The notes below the pieces were generated by a model. The model was given only the letters and a program-made list of their open reading frames with translations, had not been told where the DNA came from and made no database searches. The position numbers and the translations under genes were made by a program. Below, piece after piece: positions 32,624 to 43,825 of a DNA stretch of 64,000 nt. Numbering within the stretch: the stretch's first letter is position 1; the number at the start of each line of letters is the position of its first letter. This DNA comes from Pyropia haitanensis (Eukaryota; Rhodophyta; Bangiophyceae; Bangiales; Bangiaceae), in the NCBI GenBank assembly GCA_008729055.1, contig SDUX01000003.1, forward strand, positions 310,001 to 374,000, in the 5' to 3' direction.

Positions 32624-34290
32624 CAGCGCAGTGCACATTGCACCAGGATCCACCTCACAGCCTCTTCAAGCCGGAAGGCGTTGAAACAGCCTTGAATTTC
32701 CTTGAAGAGGTACCTCTTCAAAGCGCCGCGCGCACCGCGACACGGCCAAGTTAAGGTCCGATCTTCACACTTAAAGGCGTAGCCAATACAAAGAAGTACG
32801 ATACTAAGGTCGAGCTAGGCGTGCGTTAAGGAGGGCCCCAGTACATTCCAACTCGTCTTAACTCTCCATGTCAGTCCCCATCGGCGCGAGAACCTCTGCC
32901 CGATTGCGGCCGACAAGAGGTCCCAACCCCCGGGTTGGAGGCGTCTGACGGAACCGAGCAAGGCGACACGGCCCCGGCCACAACCCTGGCCTGTCCCACG
33001 TGCTTCGGTCATCGCCAAGAGAGCGAGCGACACGATGTCCGTCACACGCGCACGGCCTATTCATCAGTGTCCTGTATGCCCCCCCCGCACTTCTCATCCC
33101 GTTCATTCCGGTGGCAAACGACCGCTTTCCGTTTTTGGGAAGCCACCCTCACCGCTGACGCCCTCCACTTCCCCGCGCATCGGGCGGAGTGAAAGATTGG
33201 GGGGGGGAGGGGGTTTGGCGAGAGAAAGGGGCGCCGCAGGCAGGCATGGGGACCGGGAAGTTTGGCGGGGGGTGGGTGCGGGAAGAGGAGGACGCGCCAG
33301 GGGAGGAGGTGAGCGATGAGGGGCGTCCGTGACGGCCAGGAGGGGGTGTCTGGGAATGGAGGAGGAGGCGTGGCCGGAAGGCATCGGGACGACGACGGGG
33401 GGGGGGGGGGGGGGTTGAAGCGGAAAATTCGCGGTCACGCCAGGGGAGGAGGTGCGCCATGGGTAGGCGTTGGTGCTGGCAAGTGCGTGGCAGCTGAAGC
33501 AGTTGCCTACAATTTACGGAGCAGATGCTCAGGTGTCCGTGAGGAGAAGGCTGGGGGGGGGGGGGGGAGGGGGGGGGGGGGGGGGGGCAGAGACGTAGGC
33601 GAGTGTGCACTGAAGCTGCACGCGACACAGTCCTCGGCACGCTGGTGCCGGTTCAGGTGACTCCGCCGACCGAGCCAGCAGTGCATGCCGTAGCCAGACT
33701 GCCGCGGCATCAATGAACCCAACCAACGTCGGGGAAGGAGCATCAGAGACTGCACGGTCGCGTACTTCGCTGTCCATTTGATGGAAGCAGTCTACAGAGA
33801 CTCATCAAACAAGCGAGATACAGGGTGTATCACTCGAGATCAACTCCGTTGAGCTTCGCAAGTGCCCAGAATCAAGGGCATAAACCCGGACTGCTTCGGC
33901 ACACGAGCGGTCGAAAACCGTGCCGAGTGACGTACTTGGGTTAAGAGAGGCGCGATCACGACCTCTTCAAGCGGAGAGCGGGACGCGACCCCCTTAATCG
34001 ATCGGTTGAATTTTGCTTGAATTTCCTTGATAAAACGCCAAACTCTTCTCGGTGCAGGCTCTTTCTCACGTCTCTGTATAGCTCTGTCTCTGGCGCACCT
34101 TGTGGTACCTCGCACGTCCTCGTTCACGTCCGCAAAGACGTTCATATCAAGGTTTATCAAGATCACTTCAAGGAATCGTGCCCTACGGTGCTTTCAGGAG
34201 GGGGTCTTCAAGCCTCCGGGCCCGATTTCCGCCCGGATCAGGCCTTGAAGAGGCTTTGAGGTGGATCCTGGTGCAAGCTGCACTGCGCAG
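32624..34290. mobile_element. Non-autonomous DNA transposon-like element 1 (1.67 kb)
   Basis: The ends are inverted repeats: left CAGCGCAGTGCA..., right end reverse-complemented CTGCGCAGTGCA.... Both continue as TTGCACCAGGATCCACCTCA and then AGCCTCTTCAAG, about 45 matching bases. Subterminal CTTGAAG/CTTCAAG words are frequent on both sides (about 32660-32715 and 33965-34255). The inside has no intact transposase; open frames are short, and long G runs occur at 33398-33415 and 33552-33588. A second element of the same family lies at 37893-39320. I found no convincing target-site duplication, so superfamily is open. Confidence 0.7.
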
Positions 34291-34906
34291 GTAGAGGATG
34301 GCGATCATGCGGGAGCATGGTGGGGAGGCCAGGACGACGGCACGACGGCCCATGTAGTTTCTACTCCAACAAGTCTAGCGAGGAATCTGGCGACGATCCA
34401 TCAATTTCTTTGCCACGTGTGATGGGTCTCGCAGTACTGTACATCGACGCAGCCTTCGCACGGGCGGCCAATTGTTCCGGAGAGGGGGGGGGGGTGGGGA
34501 GGGGTTGGGGGGGCGGCGGTTGGGGGGTGGACGACCCGGCGCGCCCCTTTGTGCCGGTGAAACGGACGGTGTGCGCACCGGACCACCAACGGGTGCTCTG
34601 GCGGTGGCGGGAGGCGATGGAGAGGGGTGGGCGTGGACGGGGCGGCGCGCTCGACCGCACGCCACGGGCGTGGCGGGTCCCCACAGACGCGCCCTTTGGG
34701 AACTACCGTCGGCGTAGACGGGAGGGCTCCGTGGGGATCGACGGGCGAGTGTGGGCGCGTGCCGCAGGATCCCCAAGGTGCCAGCGTCCCTGTGGCGGGA
34801 GCGCCCGGGCGGTGACTGGCCACCGCAAAGCAACAAAGACATCCCACACCCCTCAACGCGCCCGGCGCTCGGCGCCCCATCCCCCCCCCCCCGCCCCCTC
34901 ACGCCT
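34291..34906. other. Intergenic region
   Basis: Lies between element 1 and the stop codon of the SixA-like gene. A G-rich tract at 34481-34525 is the only notable structure. Confidence 0.4.
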
Positions 34907-36404
34907 TCATCCTCGTAGCACGGACGTGACGCGCCACCCTCCCCCCCGCCACAGCGCCGGGTCGGCCCACCCACCCGCCGCCGCGACCGCGTCGGTCGCC
35001 GCCGCGGAGGCGTCGGCCGCCGCCGCCGCCGCGTCCGTCGACACCGCCGTCGTGGTGGCCGCGACGCCGTCTGGAGCGGGCGGCGGGGGTCCATACTCGA
35101 GCGCCACACCCGCCGCGGGCGCGAGCGGCCCACCCCCCCAGGCCGTGGCTGCCGGGTCGCCCGCCCCTACCAGCACCGACACCGCCTCCTCCACCCCCGG
35201 GTGGTGGGCCACCACCGCCACCCCGCCACGCTCGCCCGCGGCGGCCCAGCGCGCCGCGAGCGGCCGCACCGCGGCCAGCACCTCCTCCCCGCCCATCGCC
35301 ACGTACAGGGCGTCGCTGATGACCAGGCCGACAGGGCCACCGCCGTCGCCGCCGCCGCCGCCGACGCCGCCGTCGACGACGACGCTGCCGAGGCCACGAT
35401 CGCCACCGTCTCCACCGTCGCTGTCGTCACCAGCAGTGGGGGAGGACAATGGGAGGTGGACGCCCGCCGCGGGCTCGTGTCCCACCGCCGGCACGGACGC
35501 CGCGTCCCTGATGGCGGGGGGAGGCAGCGCAGCAGCAGCGGCGGCGGCGGCAGCAGCAGCCGCCACCGCCGCCCCCGTCTCTCGTGTCCGCGCCGCGCCC
35601 GACGCGACGACGAGTGCCACCGAGCCTGCAAGGCGGGCGCCCAGGGCGGTCGCGGCGGCGGCGCCCGCCGCCGTCAGCGGCCGCCCATAGTCGCCCGTGA
35701 CGGCGTCGGGGGGGCCGCCGCCGCGTGGCGGAGGAGCACCAGCCGCGGGGGTGGGGGGGGGGGGGGGAGGACGCCAATGGGGGGGGGGAGGGGCGTCGCC
35801 GCGACGACGCTGACGGCGCCGGCACCGGTACCGCCGCGACGTCCAAGTCGAGGTGGGCTGAGGGGGAGGAGGTGCCGCCGCCCCCAGGAGAGGGGCTTCC
35901 CGCCGCCGCCGGACGGTCGCCGACCGCGGGGTCGACGGCAGGGGCCGCCGTGTGTGGGGATGGGGACGGGTAGAGGCGGACCGGCGGCACGACGGCGGGG
36001 GGAATGGGGGCGGCGACGGCAGGACCAGCCGCCGCCAACGGCACCGACCCGGCCGGCGTCGCGGGGATGGCCGCCGCGGCAGGTGGCGGGACGTGGTCGG
36101 CGGCGGCAGTAGTCGAGGCACCACCGCGGCCGCCGCCACCACCGCCGCCACTGCCCTCCCCCCCCCCCGCCACACCCCCCCCCCGCCATCGTCTACGCGC
36201 CCGTCCCTCCGCCGAGGCCGCCGCCGCCGCCACCGTGCTGCCGCAACCGCCACCCCCCTGGCGGCGCCCACCAGCCGCCCGCCGCCGCGGCGGCCCGCCG
36301 CCGCCACCGCCACCACCGCCGCGCCCACCGCCGCGGCCGCCGCCACCAGCAGCCGCTTCCCGGCCGCCGCCGCGCCTGTCGCCATGCCCTTTGTCGTCAG
36401 CCGC

Positions 36405-36439
<35 letters not shown>

Positions 36440-36829
36440 GCCGCCACGCCAGCCGTCGGCGGCGGCGTCGGCGCCCGCCAGCTGGCGTACCAGCCGGCGC
36501 ACCACCCGCCACGCCGCGGCGGCGGCGGCGTAGGCGGCGAGCGCCACCGCCGCGGCGGCGACGAGGGCGTCGACGAGTACGCCCCCAGCGGGGGTGGCTG
36601 ACAGCCGCCGGCGGGCGGCGGGGGGGGAGCGCGGCGGCCGCCGACGGCCACCACCGACGCCGCTGCCGCCACCGTCGCTGTCATCGCGGCGGCTGCCGCC
36701 CCGCGCGGCGGCGGCGGGGGGGGCGGCGACGCCGGGCAGACCCGCTGCCATTGCCGCCGTCACCCCCGCCGCCGCCGCTCCCGCCACCGCCGCCACCGCC
36801 GCCGCCGCCGCCGCTGCCGCCGTTGTCAT
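34907..36829 (-). CDS. SixA-type phosphohistidine phosphatase domain with N-terminal membrane segments; frame-disrupted
   Basis: Histidine-phosphatase superfamily, SixA branch. ATG 36829 (MTTAAAAAAAAVAAVAGAAA) opens a frame with two Ala/Val-rich hydrophobic helices near 36600-36500 and 36380-36320, suggesting an envelope-anchored protein. The catalytic motif LVLLRHAAA (His codon 35725-35727) is in a different frame from the rest of the domain. The next block, DAVTGDYGRPLTAAG, is reached only if one base is added to the seven-C run opposite 35708-35714. Then follow VALVVASGAARTRETG (family: S-aaRA-qTa), a low-complexity insert, ISDALYVAMGGEEVLAAV and VAVVAHHPGVEEAVSVLVGA with the second catalytic His (family gHnP). 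Another frame change must occur between the membrane part and the catalytic motif (G/C runs near 35752-35790). Either homopolymer lengths are wrong in the assembly, or this copy is inactive. A decayed copy is at 30570-31300. Confidence 0.7.
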
Positions 36830-37892
36830 CGCCCCTACCACTGTACGCGTCTGCAACAGGACGGGCGAAGCACCGACGGGGCGCGGGGGGGGGAGGGGAG
36901 CACCCGCCGCCGCCGCGGGAGCGGGCGCCACCGCCGCCGAGCCGCCGGTGCTGCTGCCGCCACCGCCGCTGCCGCTGCCAACGCCGCCACTAACGCCGCC
37001 GCCGCCGCCGCTGCCGCCGCCGCCGCTGCCGTGGCTGCTACCGTCCCGACCAGCGTCGCCCCCTTCGTCGTCATCGCCACCCGCCGGCGCCGCTGCTGGC
37101 ACCGCGGCGGACAGGGCGGCCACCAGCGGGCGGCCGGCTTGGATCCGCGGCGGTGGCGGCGGCGGCGGCAGCGGCCAGCCCCGCGGCCGCCGCCGCGGGC
37201 TCGCCCCGCCGCCGCCGCCGGCGCGGCCGCTGCCGATGCGGCGCGCCGCCGCGGGGCGCAGGGGGAGGGGGGGGGGGCGACAAAGGTGGGGGGCAGCAGC
37301 GCCATGGCGCCTGCCACCGCCAGCAGCAGAGAAGGGCCCGAGGGGGGGGAGGGGGTCGGATGGGAGAGGAGGAGGAGGTTGACGGGTGGACCGGTCGGGG
37401 GTCCAGAGCAGCACGGGACAGGGTAATGACGCAAGGAAGCGCGGGAAGAGAAAAGGCAAGAGGGGGGGCAAGGCGGAGCGGGCGGGGAACAGACAGGGGG
37501 AGAGGGGCGAGTAGTCACCGCCGCCGCGGGCGTAGCGCGGACGTGCGTCGCGGTCGGCGCGCTCTGCCCGCGGGAAGGAGGTGCGCGGCGCCACGGCCAA
37601 AGGTCCCACCATGCGAGCGGGCGGCCAGCTGGCGGCCACCCGCCAGAGACGCGCGCGGTCCTCCCCACCAGCGCGGGTTCGAGCCCCTCTTCCGGCTGGG
37701 AACGCGTGGAGGTGTGGGGCGCCGCGGCCGCGACGGCGGCCCGACAGCCGGATCCCGCGGGCGAGCGACAGGGGCCTGAAGTGGAAGCGTGGAGGGGGGG
37801 GCCACATGTGTAAGAGTAGTCCTCCATCGAGCATCGCTCTGGGGGGACCCCACCCCGAAATTTAGTGGTTCCGACGCGTGCTCTTGTGCATC
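36830..37892. other. 5' flank of the SixA-like gene; no confident gene
   Basis: The minus frame stays open upstream to 37834, but it is Arg/Pro-rich with no conserved motif. A T-arm-like GGGTTCGAGCCCC at about 37666-37678 is not part of a foldable tRNA. The region probably holds the promoter and the boundary of element 2. Confidence 0.4.
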
Positions 37893-39320
37893 CTGCGCAG
37901 TGGGCCTAAAACCGGGATCCATGCTGTGCGCTCTTCAAGCCGGAAGGGCTTGAACAAACCTTGATTTTCCTTGAAGTGGTCGCACGCGCCCCGGCGGCCG
38001 CCGCCCCAACTGAGTGGATTAGAGGCCGATCCTCACACTTAAAAGGTTGACAAATACGGTAATGTATATTGAAGGGAGGTGATGGGTTCCCTACTAAAAA
38101 GCATCCAATTGGCTGTCAAGTTTCGGTAACTCTCCATCACAGTCCTCGCGGGGTCCACGAAGGCCATCCCTGAGCGGCCGACAATCCCTCTCCAAGGCCC
38201 GGCTGATGACGCCGGACGAAGCGCATCGGAAGACACAAACAGGCCCGTCTACAATCTTCATCCGCACCGCGTGCTTCGGTGACACCACCAGCCACACGAA
38301 CGTCACAGTGTATTTCAAGCCAACGCATATTGTCCATGATAGCTCGCCGCCGTGTTCCCCGCACCCTCCCTGATGTCCTCCCTCTTGTTCCATCAGCACA
38401 ACGAGAAAGAAACTCTTGTCACCACACCAATGTTGTGAGCCAGACCAGGGCACCGACCGCTGGGGGATTTTTTAGCACAAACGCTCCAGAACGTTGGCGT
38501 GTATGAGGTGCATCGAGTTGGAGCCGTACGCAGCTCCTGAAGTTCCGCATACCCACTTCCTTTCGCTCCATGACATGGTCGTTACCGTGTTCGGTTGCTC
38601 ACGTCGCGGTCAACAGGTACCCTGATGTACACGTACATCTGCGCCATTGTCTCTACAAAGCGCAGTCTTTGGGACCAACGATACTCAGGTCATGGCGGCG
38701 TCATCTTTAGGCCGTCAAGCGTTCAGAGGGAGGCGTCTCCCTCCCCCTCTCTCACTCTCCCTGCCCCCTACAATGGACCCTGCGGGGGGGGGGTACTGTA
38801 CCGCGTATTTGAAAAAAAAACTTTCAGGAAGATCTGCAGGCCGCTGCAGGCCGCCGAGATACGGCGTGCGCCTCACGTGATCAACTCCGGCGAGCTGCAT
38901 AAATTCCGGGATACAATCCAAAAACATGGGACTTTTCAGGTGAAACGGGGGCTACAAGCTCTTGTCGATGCTGTACTTCTATTAGGAGAGCGTGATCACG
39001 CTTAATACGGCGCGAGAGCTGTGTGCATTAGCACTTGAAGAAAGCTTGATAAACCTTGAATAATGGGTGAAGACCTGCGTGGACATCATCGTTCAGTACA
39101 TCACTGTGTAGCCCGCACTGAGACGCACCTTGTGGTGTATCGCAACCCCATGTCCGAGCAGGTGTTCATAGTGACTTCAAGGTTGATCACGTTTTCTTCA
39201 AGAAATCGGCCTCTACGGGGTCTCTAGGGCACTTCATGATCGCCCTGGATCGTGATTTCTGCATGGTTCTGCTTTTCATAAGCGCTTGAAGAGGATCCCG
39301 CAACAAAGCCCACTGCGCTG
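37893..39320. mobile_element. Non-autonomous DNA transposon-like element 2 (1.43 kb)
   Basis: Left end CTGCGCAGTGGGCCT..., right end reverse-complemented CAGCGCAGTGGGCTT..., both followed by CGGGATCC and then a CTCTTCAAGC word. Interior left part (37930-38060) aligns with element 1 at 32655-32790: CTCTTCAAGCCGGAAGG, CCTTGATTTTCCTTGAAG, and CCGATCCTCACACTTAAA. The same family is therefore present twice about 5 kb apart. It has short open frames only, including a minus-strand frame at 38094-38453, and no recognisable transposase. Confidence 0.7.
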
Positions 39321-40370
39321 GGCCGCGCCGCCCCCGGGTTGGTTGAGCACGTTGAATTCGGTCGCGAATGAAGCAATTCTCGCATCGCATTGGCTCACTC
39401 ATACTCTGTCGGTTTCTTCCCTTCACTTTCGCCTCTGGGTGCCCCTGGAATCTTGAAGATTGCGCACGTGGTTCCAACTGCCCTTGTTGCGGCAGTCTCA
39501 GAGAGGCCGAATTAAAAAGTATTCGAACTCTTTTCGTGGTGGGGGGAGCCGGGTCGGGTCGAAAAAGCGGAGCTCTGGATACACTTTGTCTTCGTGCCTG
39601 TCCAGTGCAAGCAGGTCCCACCACACCGAGACTGCCGGCCCCCCTCCCCCCCACCTTCGTTCGGCATAACCCCCTATCCCCGTTAGCCCACAGCTCGATG
39701 AAACAATACCAATGTCACTCGCCACCATGTTCCGTGCCGTACAGGTCAAAAAGGGATGGATTGAGGGCAGGGGGAGTTACTAAGCGAACTGGGGGGGTTC
39801 GGTCCCCCCACGACGGCACCTGTCCGGCAATGAACGTGGACGGTGGCGGTGGGGGCTTCCGGGACCGCGGGGCACGCCGGCCACAGGCCTCTGCCTGTGC
39901 ACGTGTCCTAAAGCAGCAGCCGCAGGAGCGAGCGGCGGCGGCGGCGGCAGACGAGAGCCGTGGCCGCGGCGGCGACCGCTCCAGGTCCGCGCCGCGGCGG
40001 GAGCGGCGGCAACGGCAACGGCAGCAGCAATGGGGGGTGCCGGCGGCGGCGGCGGCAGCGGCGGCCGGGAAGAGTGGTGGCGGCAGCAGCGACGACTGCA
40101 GGGGGGGGCGGCGGACGGGGCGGCAGCAGCGCCAGGGAGGTGCGGTGGCGGCTGTGGCAGCGGCGGCTGCGGCGGGGGCGACGGCAGCAGGGAGGAGCGG
40201 CGACGGCAGCAGCGGCGGCGGGGGCGGCGGCGGCGGCGGCAGGGGCGAGTGGCCGCCGCGGCGGCGGCGGCGGCGACGGCGGCGACGGCGGCGGCAGCAG
40301 CAGGGACGGGTGGCGGCCGCGGCGGCGGCGGCGGCGGCTGCCGTTGCGGTAGCCGTGGCAGCAGATGTGT

Positions 40371-40403
<33 letters not shown>

Positions 40404-41600
40404 GCGGTGGCGGTGGCTGGTGCAGAGTGGTGCTGACATTGTGCGATGCGCGAGTGGGATGTCGTCGAACGGGTCGGATTCCCGTGCCGGGGTCGCCGGG
40501 ATCGGATCCGACCCTGCCATTAACCCGGTTGCCTAGCCAGCCTTTCCCTCGACCCCTCAACAACCCCTGTCCCAGCCTTTGCTCCTCGCCCCCCCCAATC
40601 CGAACGCCAGCCTTTTCCGCTCCCATCCCTTAATCCCATCACCTCCCTCCTCCCCCCCAAGCCCCATCTATCCACCCGCTTCGTATTGACGGCCAGGCCA
40701 CAGTCAACCGGCAGGTGTGCCGGCCGACCAGCTTCGCCGGATGGGATGGGGGGGGAGGGGGGGGACGTGGGCGGGAGGGGGCGGGACGACTCGCCAGCGG
40801 CGCTGGGAAAAAGGGTCGAGGCGGGTGGCCTCTGCCGGGGAAAGACCGTGTCGGCGGCGGGGCCACGAAAGGGGGCGACGCGTCGACGCGGTCCGCCATT
40901 GCCGCCGCAGCGGCGCCTCCTCCACCGCCCCACCTACCGAGCTCAAGACACCCCAAATGTAGCCCCTATGTGGAAGTCGGTCTGTTGTAGCCGGGGTGCA
41001 CGAAGAAACGCGCGGTCCAGTCTAAGTTCGGGGGGGGGGTTGAATTACTGTAGTCCGGGCACAATACATGTACAGCAGGGCTCCGGCGCCTCGGCTGGAT
41101 GAGAAATTGCGGGAAACAAGAACGGGGTGCGTGGTGGGGATGCTGTCGGAGAGGTGTCAGCCGCGTTTGCGGGGGGGTGTGCGCGGCCTCACGTGCGTGG
41201 CTTCCTTGCGGCTGTGCTTGTGGACAGCGCCCCCTCCGTCACCGGCACCCCCCGCGTCGTCCCTTCCCGGTTGTAACGTGCCCACTGGCAGGCTTCACGC
41301 CCGGCACAGACCCCTCTTTCGTTCCTTTCCCCCCTACTCCCCTTTTCGTCTGCCCGAGACTCTCTGCGCCCCCGCCTCTATTGGCGTTTCCGCGGCCCTT
41401 CCGCTCCTCTCCCCTCTGCCCACCCCCTCCCGTACTGCCCCGCCCTTCCCCTCGCTTCCCCCCCCCATCCCCGTATGCGCCGCCGGCCGCTGGGTCCCGG
41501 TGCCGCCCTCCCCCTCTCCGACGCCCGGGTCGTGCGTGGCGGCCCAGCCGGGTCGGGTGCGGACCGCCCCGCCGCCGCCGCGGCCGCTGCGGTCGCGACC
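39321..41600. other. Gene-poor region with (GCN) repeat tracts
   Basis: From 39930 to 40420 the plus strand is a mosaic of GCA/GCG/GGC triplets with no conserved frame. A C/T-rich stretch at 41230-41520 lies directly upstream of the syntaxin start and probably belongs to its promoter or 5' UTR. No other gene is supported. Confidence 0.4.
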
Positions 41601-43170
41601 ATGGCGCTGACGCGGGGCAGCCTGCGGAACCGAACCGCTGAGTTTACCGCTGCCGTCGACGCGGCGGTGGCGCGGCGGCCGCCGGGGGGGGGGCGGCGGG
41701 GAAAGGTGGAACGGTACGTGCATCGTCGCTCTCATCCTCTTTTGTTTTTCTCTTTGGTGGTTGTCTCTTGAAGGGCCCGAGGCGGCTGGAGGTGTTGTGG
41801 GGGAGGCTCTCATGGCCGGAGGACGTCGGAGGAACAGTGCTGGGAGGCGGTCCCGCCTGTTTGGGCAGGCGAGCGGCTGCGGCACAAGGCGAGCCTGTTC
41901 TCGAGGGTCGGTCACAGAGCCCGGGGGGGATGGGGAAGCGCGCGGTCGCGGTGCCTCTCGGCGCGTGACATCGTTGCGCTGGGTGCTGCACAGCGTGTCT
42001 GTGATGGGGGCTGTGCGCCATGGCTTCATGGGTGGCTTGCCTCGGGGGGTTCCGCTTTGTCGTGCACCCCGAGAGTGTCGCATGTGGGGTACTGGTGGTT
42101 GTCTCCCATACCAGTTGGCTCTGGCTGACCCTGGTTTTCTCCAGTGTGGTTCCGCGTTTTGCTCTGCTACATGACGACATGTATGATTGTCGTTGGTTTC
42201 TGGTCTTGTCTGGTTGTCTCGCCCCATTTTCCCCCGGCGCGGTTGGCTTTTTGTTGTCATTCCTGCTCTACAGCCATCTGCGGCCCTTCCCCCACACCCC
42301 TCGCACCCTCCATCGTCTCGCGCCGCGCGCTCCCCCTTTACCGCTTTGGCCGCGACCGCCTCTGCCGACATCACGCGGACGTCCACCAAGCTCGCCACCC
42401 TCACCCGCCTGGCCAGCCGGACGAGCCTCTTTGACGACCCATCGGCGGAGATTGCGGCGCTTACGTCGGCCATCAAGGCGGACCTAGCGCGCCTACATGC
42501 CACCCTCACCCAATTGGGGCAGCTACGGACGGCAGCGGCAACGCCGCAGGCAAGCCAACACTCCTCATCGGTGGTGGATGGCCTCAAGGCGCGGCTGGGT
42601 AGCACCGCGTCAGGCTTCCAGACGGTTCTCAAACTGCGGACGGAGAGCCTGGCGGCGGCCGAGGCACGGCGGAGCCGCTTCCAAAAGACCGCCCCGCCCC
42701 CTGCGCCGGGTGGTGCGAGGGGGGGTGCTGCCCCCCGTGCCGCCGCCGCCTCGGCCGGTGGCGGGGCGGGGGCGGTGGCGATCGATTTGGGGGGCGGCTC
42801 CCTCGGCGCCGCGTCGGCGGGTGGTGCCATGGCGGGCGGCGGCGGTGGCGGCGGCGCGATGCGGCAGCAGCTCGTGTCACGGCCGACGGAGAATGCGTAT
42901 GCCGCCTCCCGCGCTGATGCTGTGCGACAGGTGGAGACGACGATTGTGGAGCTGGGTCAGATTTTCAACCAGCTGGCCACGATGGTGTCGGAGCAGGGGG
43001 AGGTGGTGGAGCGCATTGACGCCAACACAGAGGAGGTGGCCCGCAATGTGTCTGCGGGGCACGGGCAGCTGGTTGAGTATTACAACTCGGTGGCGAGCAA
43101 TCGGGGGCTCATCCTCAAGGTCTTTGGCGTCCTGTTTGCTTTTTTGATTCTGTGGGTGTTGATGGCATAA
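41601..43170 (+). CDS. Syntaxin 5/Sed5-type Qa-SNARE
   Basis: Golgi Qa-SNARE for ER-Golgi and intra-Golgi fusion. Exon 1 begins at ATG 41601 (CGACCATGG) with MALTRGSLRNRTAEFTAAVD, holding the N-terminal (D/N)RTxEF peptide by which Sed5/syntaxin 5 binds the SM protein Sly1. Exon 2 starts at 42274 after CTCTACAG and runs to 43170. It contains the Habc region (FTALAATASADITRTSTKLA, then LASRTSLFDDP, a syntaxin 5 hallmark; VLKLRTESL), a Gly/Ala linker, and the SNARE motif (QVETTIVELGQIFNQLATMV, then SEQGEVVERID) with the ionic-layer Gln, ending in a C-terminal anchor (VFGVLFAFLILWVL). Donor choice is unclear: AAG|GTGGAA (exon ends 41705) keeps phase, giving 333 residues, whereas the stronger GTACGT site (ends 41713) would need one more G in the ten-G run at 41685-41695. 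Confidence 0.92.
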
Positions 43171-43825
43171 GAGAGGACAACAACAAACAGATCACCTTTG
43201 GGTATAGGGGGGGGGACGAGTGAGAGGCAGGTGGAGAAGCCGTTGTAGGAACACAGTTTCCATGCTGTTCATGCTCAACCTGTGTCAACGACGCGCGACA
43301 CGCAGAGTGATGCTCCTGCTGATTGGGGTCGTGGTGACCACCAACGGGGGCTCATTGGGCGAGCGGCTTTCGCGGGTAGTGCAGAGCAAACTTCAAACAC
43401 CGTCGTTTTATCGAGAGGTGCGTCAAGGTGGCCGTACGCTACCGTGTCATTAGCGCCGCCACAGCTCACGACGCCCCAGACCAGACAAGCCCACGTGGCT
43501 TCGGTGGGGAGTACTTCGTAACAGCTGATGCAGAACAACATCCACCAACATAGCTCCGTCCCACGTGTATAGCGACGGGCAGTGCCATGGAAAGTATCGC
43601 ATGGCGGGAGTCTCGCACGGGACACAAACAACTGAACACGCAATGAGCCAACGGAACGCATACGGAGTTTTCGAGCCTAAACCTGTACAAGTACGCACCC
43701 GATCCGTGTGACGCACGACCCATAGCACAGCCGCCAACGCAACAACAAAAAAAAAGTCATCAAAAAACACACACGACACCTAGCGAAGCAAAAACAAATA
43801 AAAGAAGACACCCATCGTGTAGCGC
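43171..43825. other. Convergent 3' intergenic region, AT-richer
   Basis: Lies between the stops of the syntaxin gene (+) and the RFD-bromodomain gene (-). A-rich stretches at 43741-43805, read as T-rich on the minus strand, could include 3'-end processing signals for the minus-strand gene. No open frame is convincing. Confidence 0.5.

Noticed and set aside
32618..34290. CACTA-type transposon, because the left end reads GCACTACAG
   Set aside because: The right end and both ends of the related element at 37893-39320 lack CACTA; the shared ends start C(A/T)GCGCAGTG instead.
37560..37690. Possible tRNA around GGGTTCGAGCCCC
   Set aside because: No matching acceptor stem, D-arm or anticodon arm could be found at the right spacing.
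34907..37834. One continuous 975-codon minus frame taken as a single protein
   Set aside because: The part upstream of 36829 has no protein character, and the catalytic RHA motif is in a different frame, so the continuous frame does not represent the real product.
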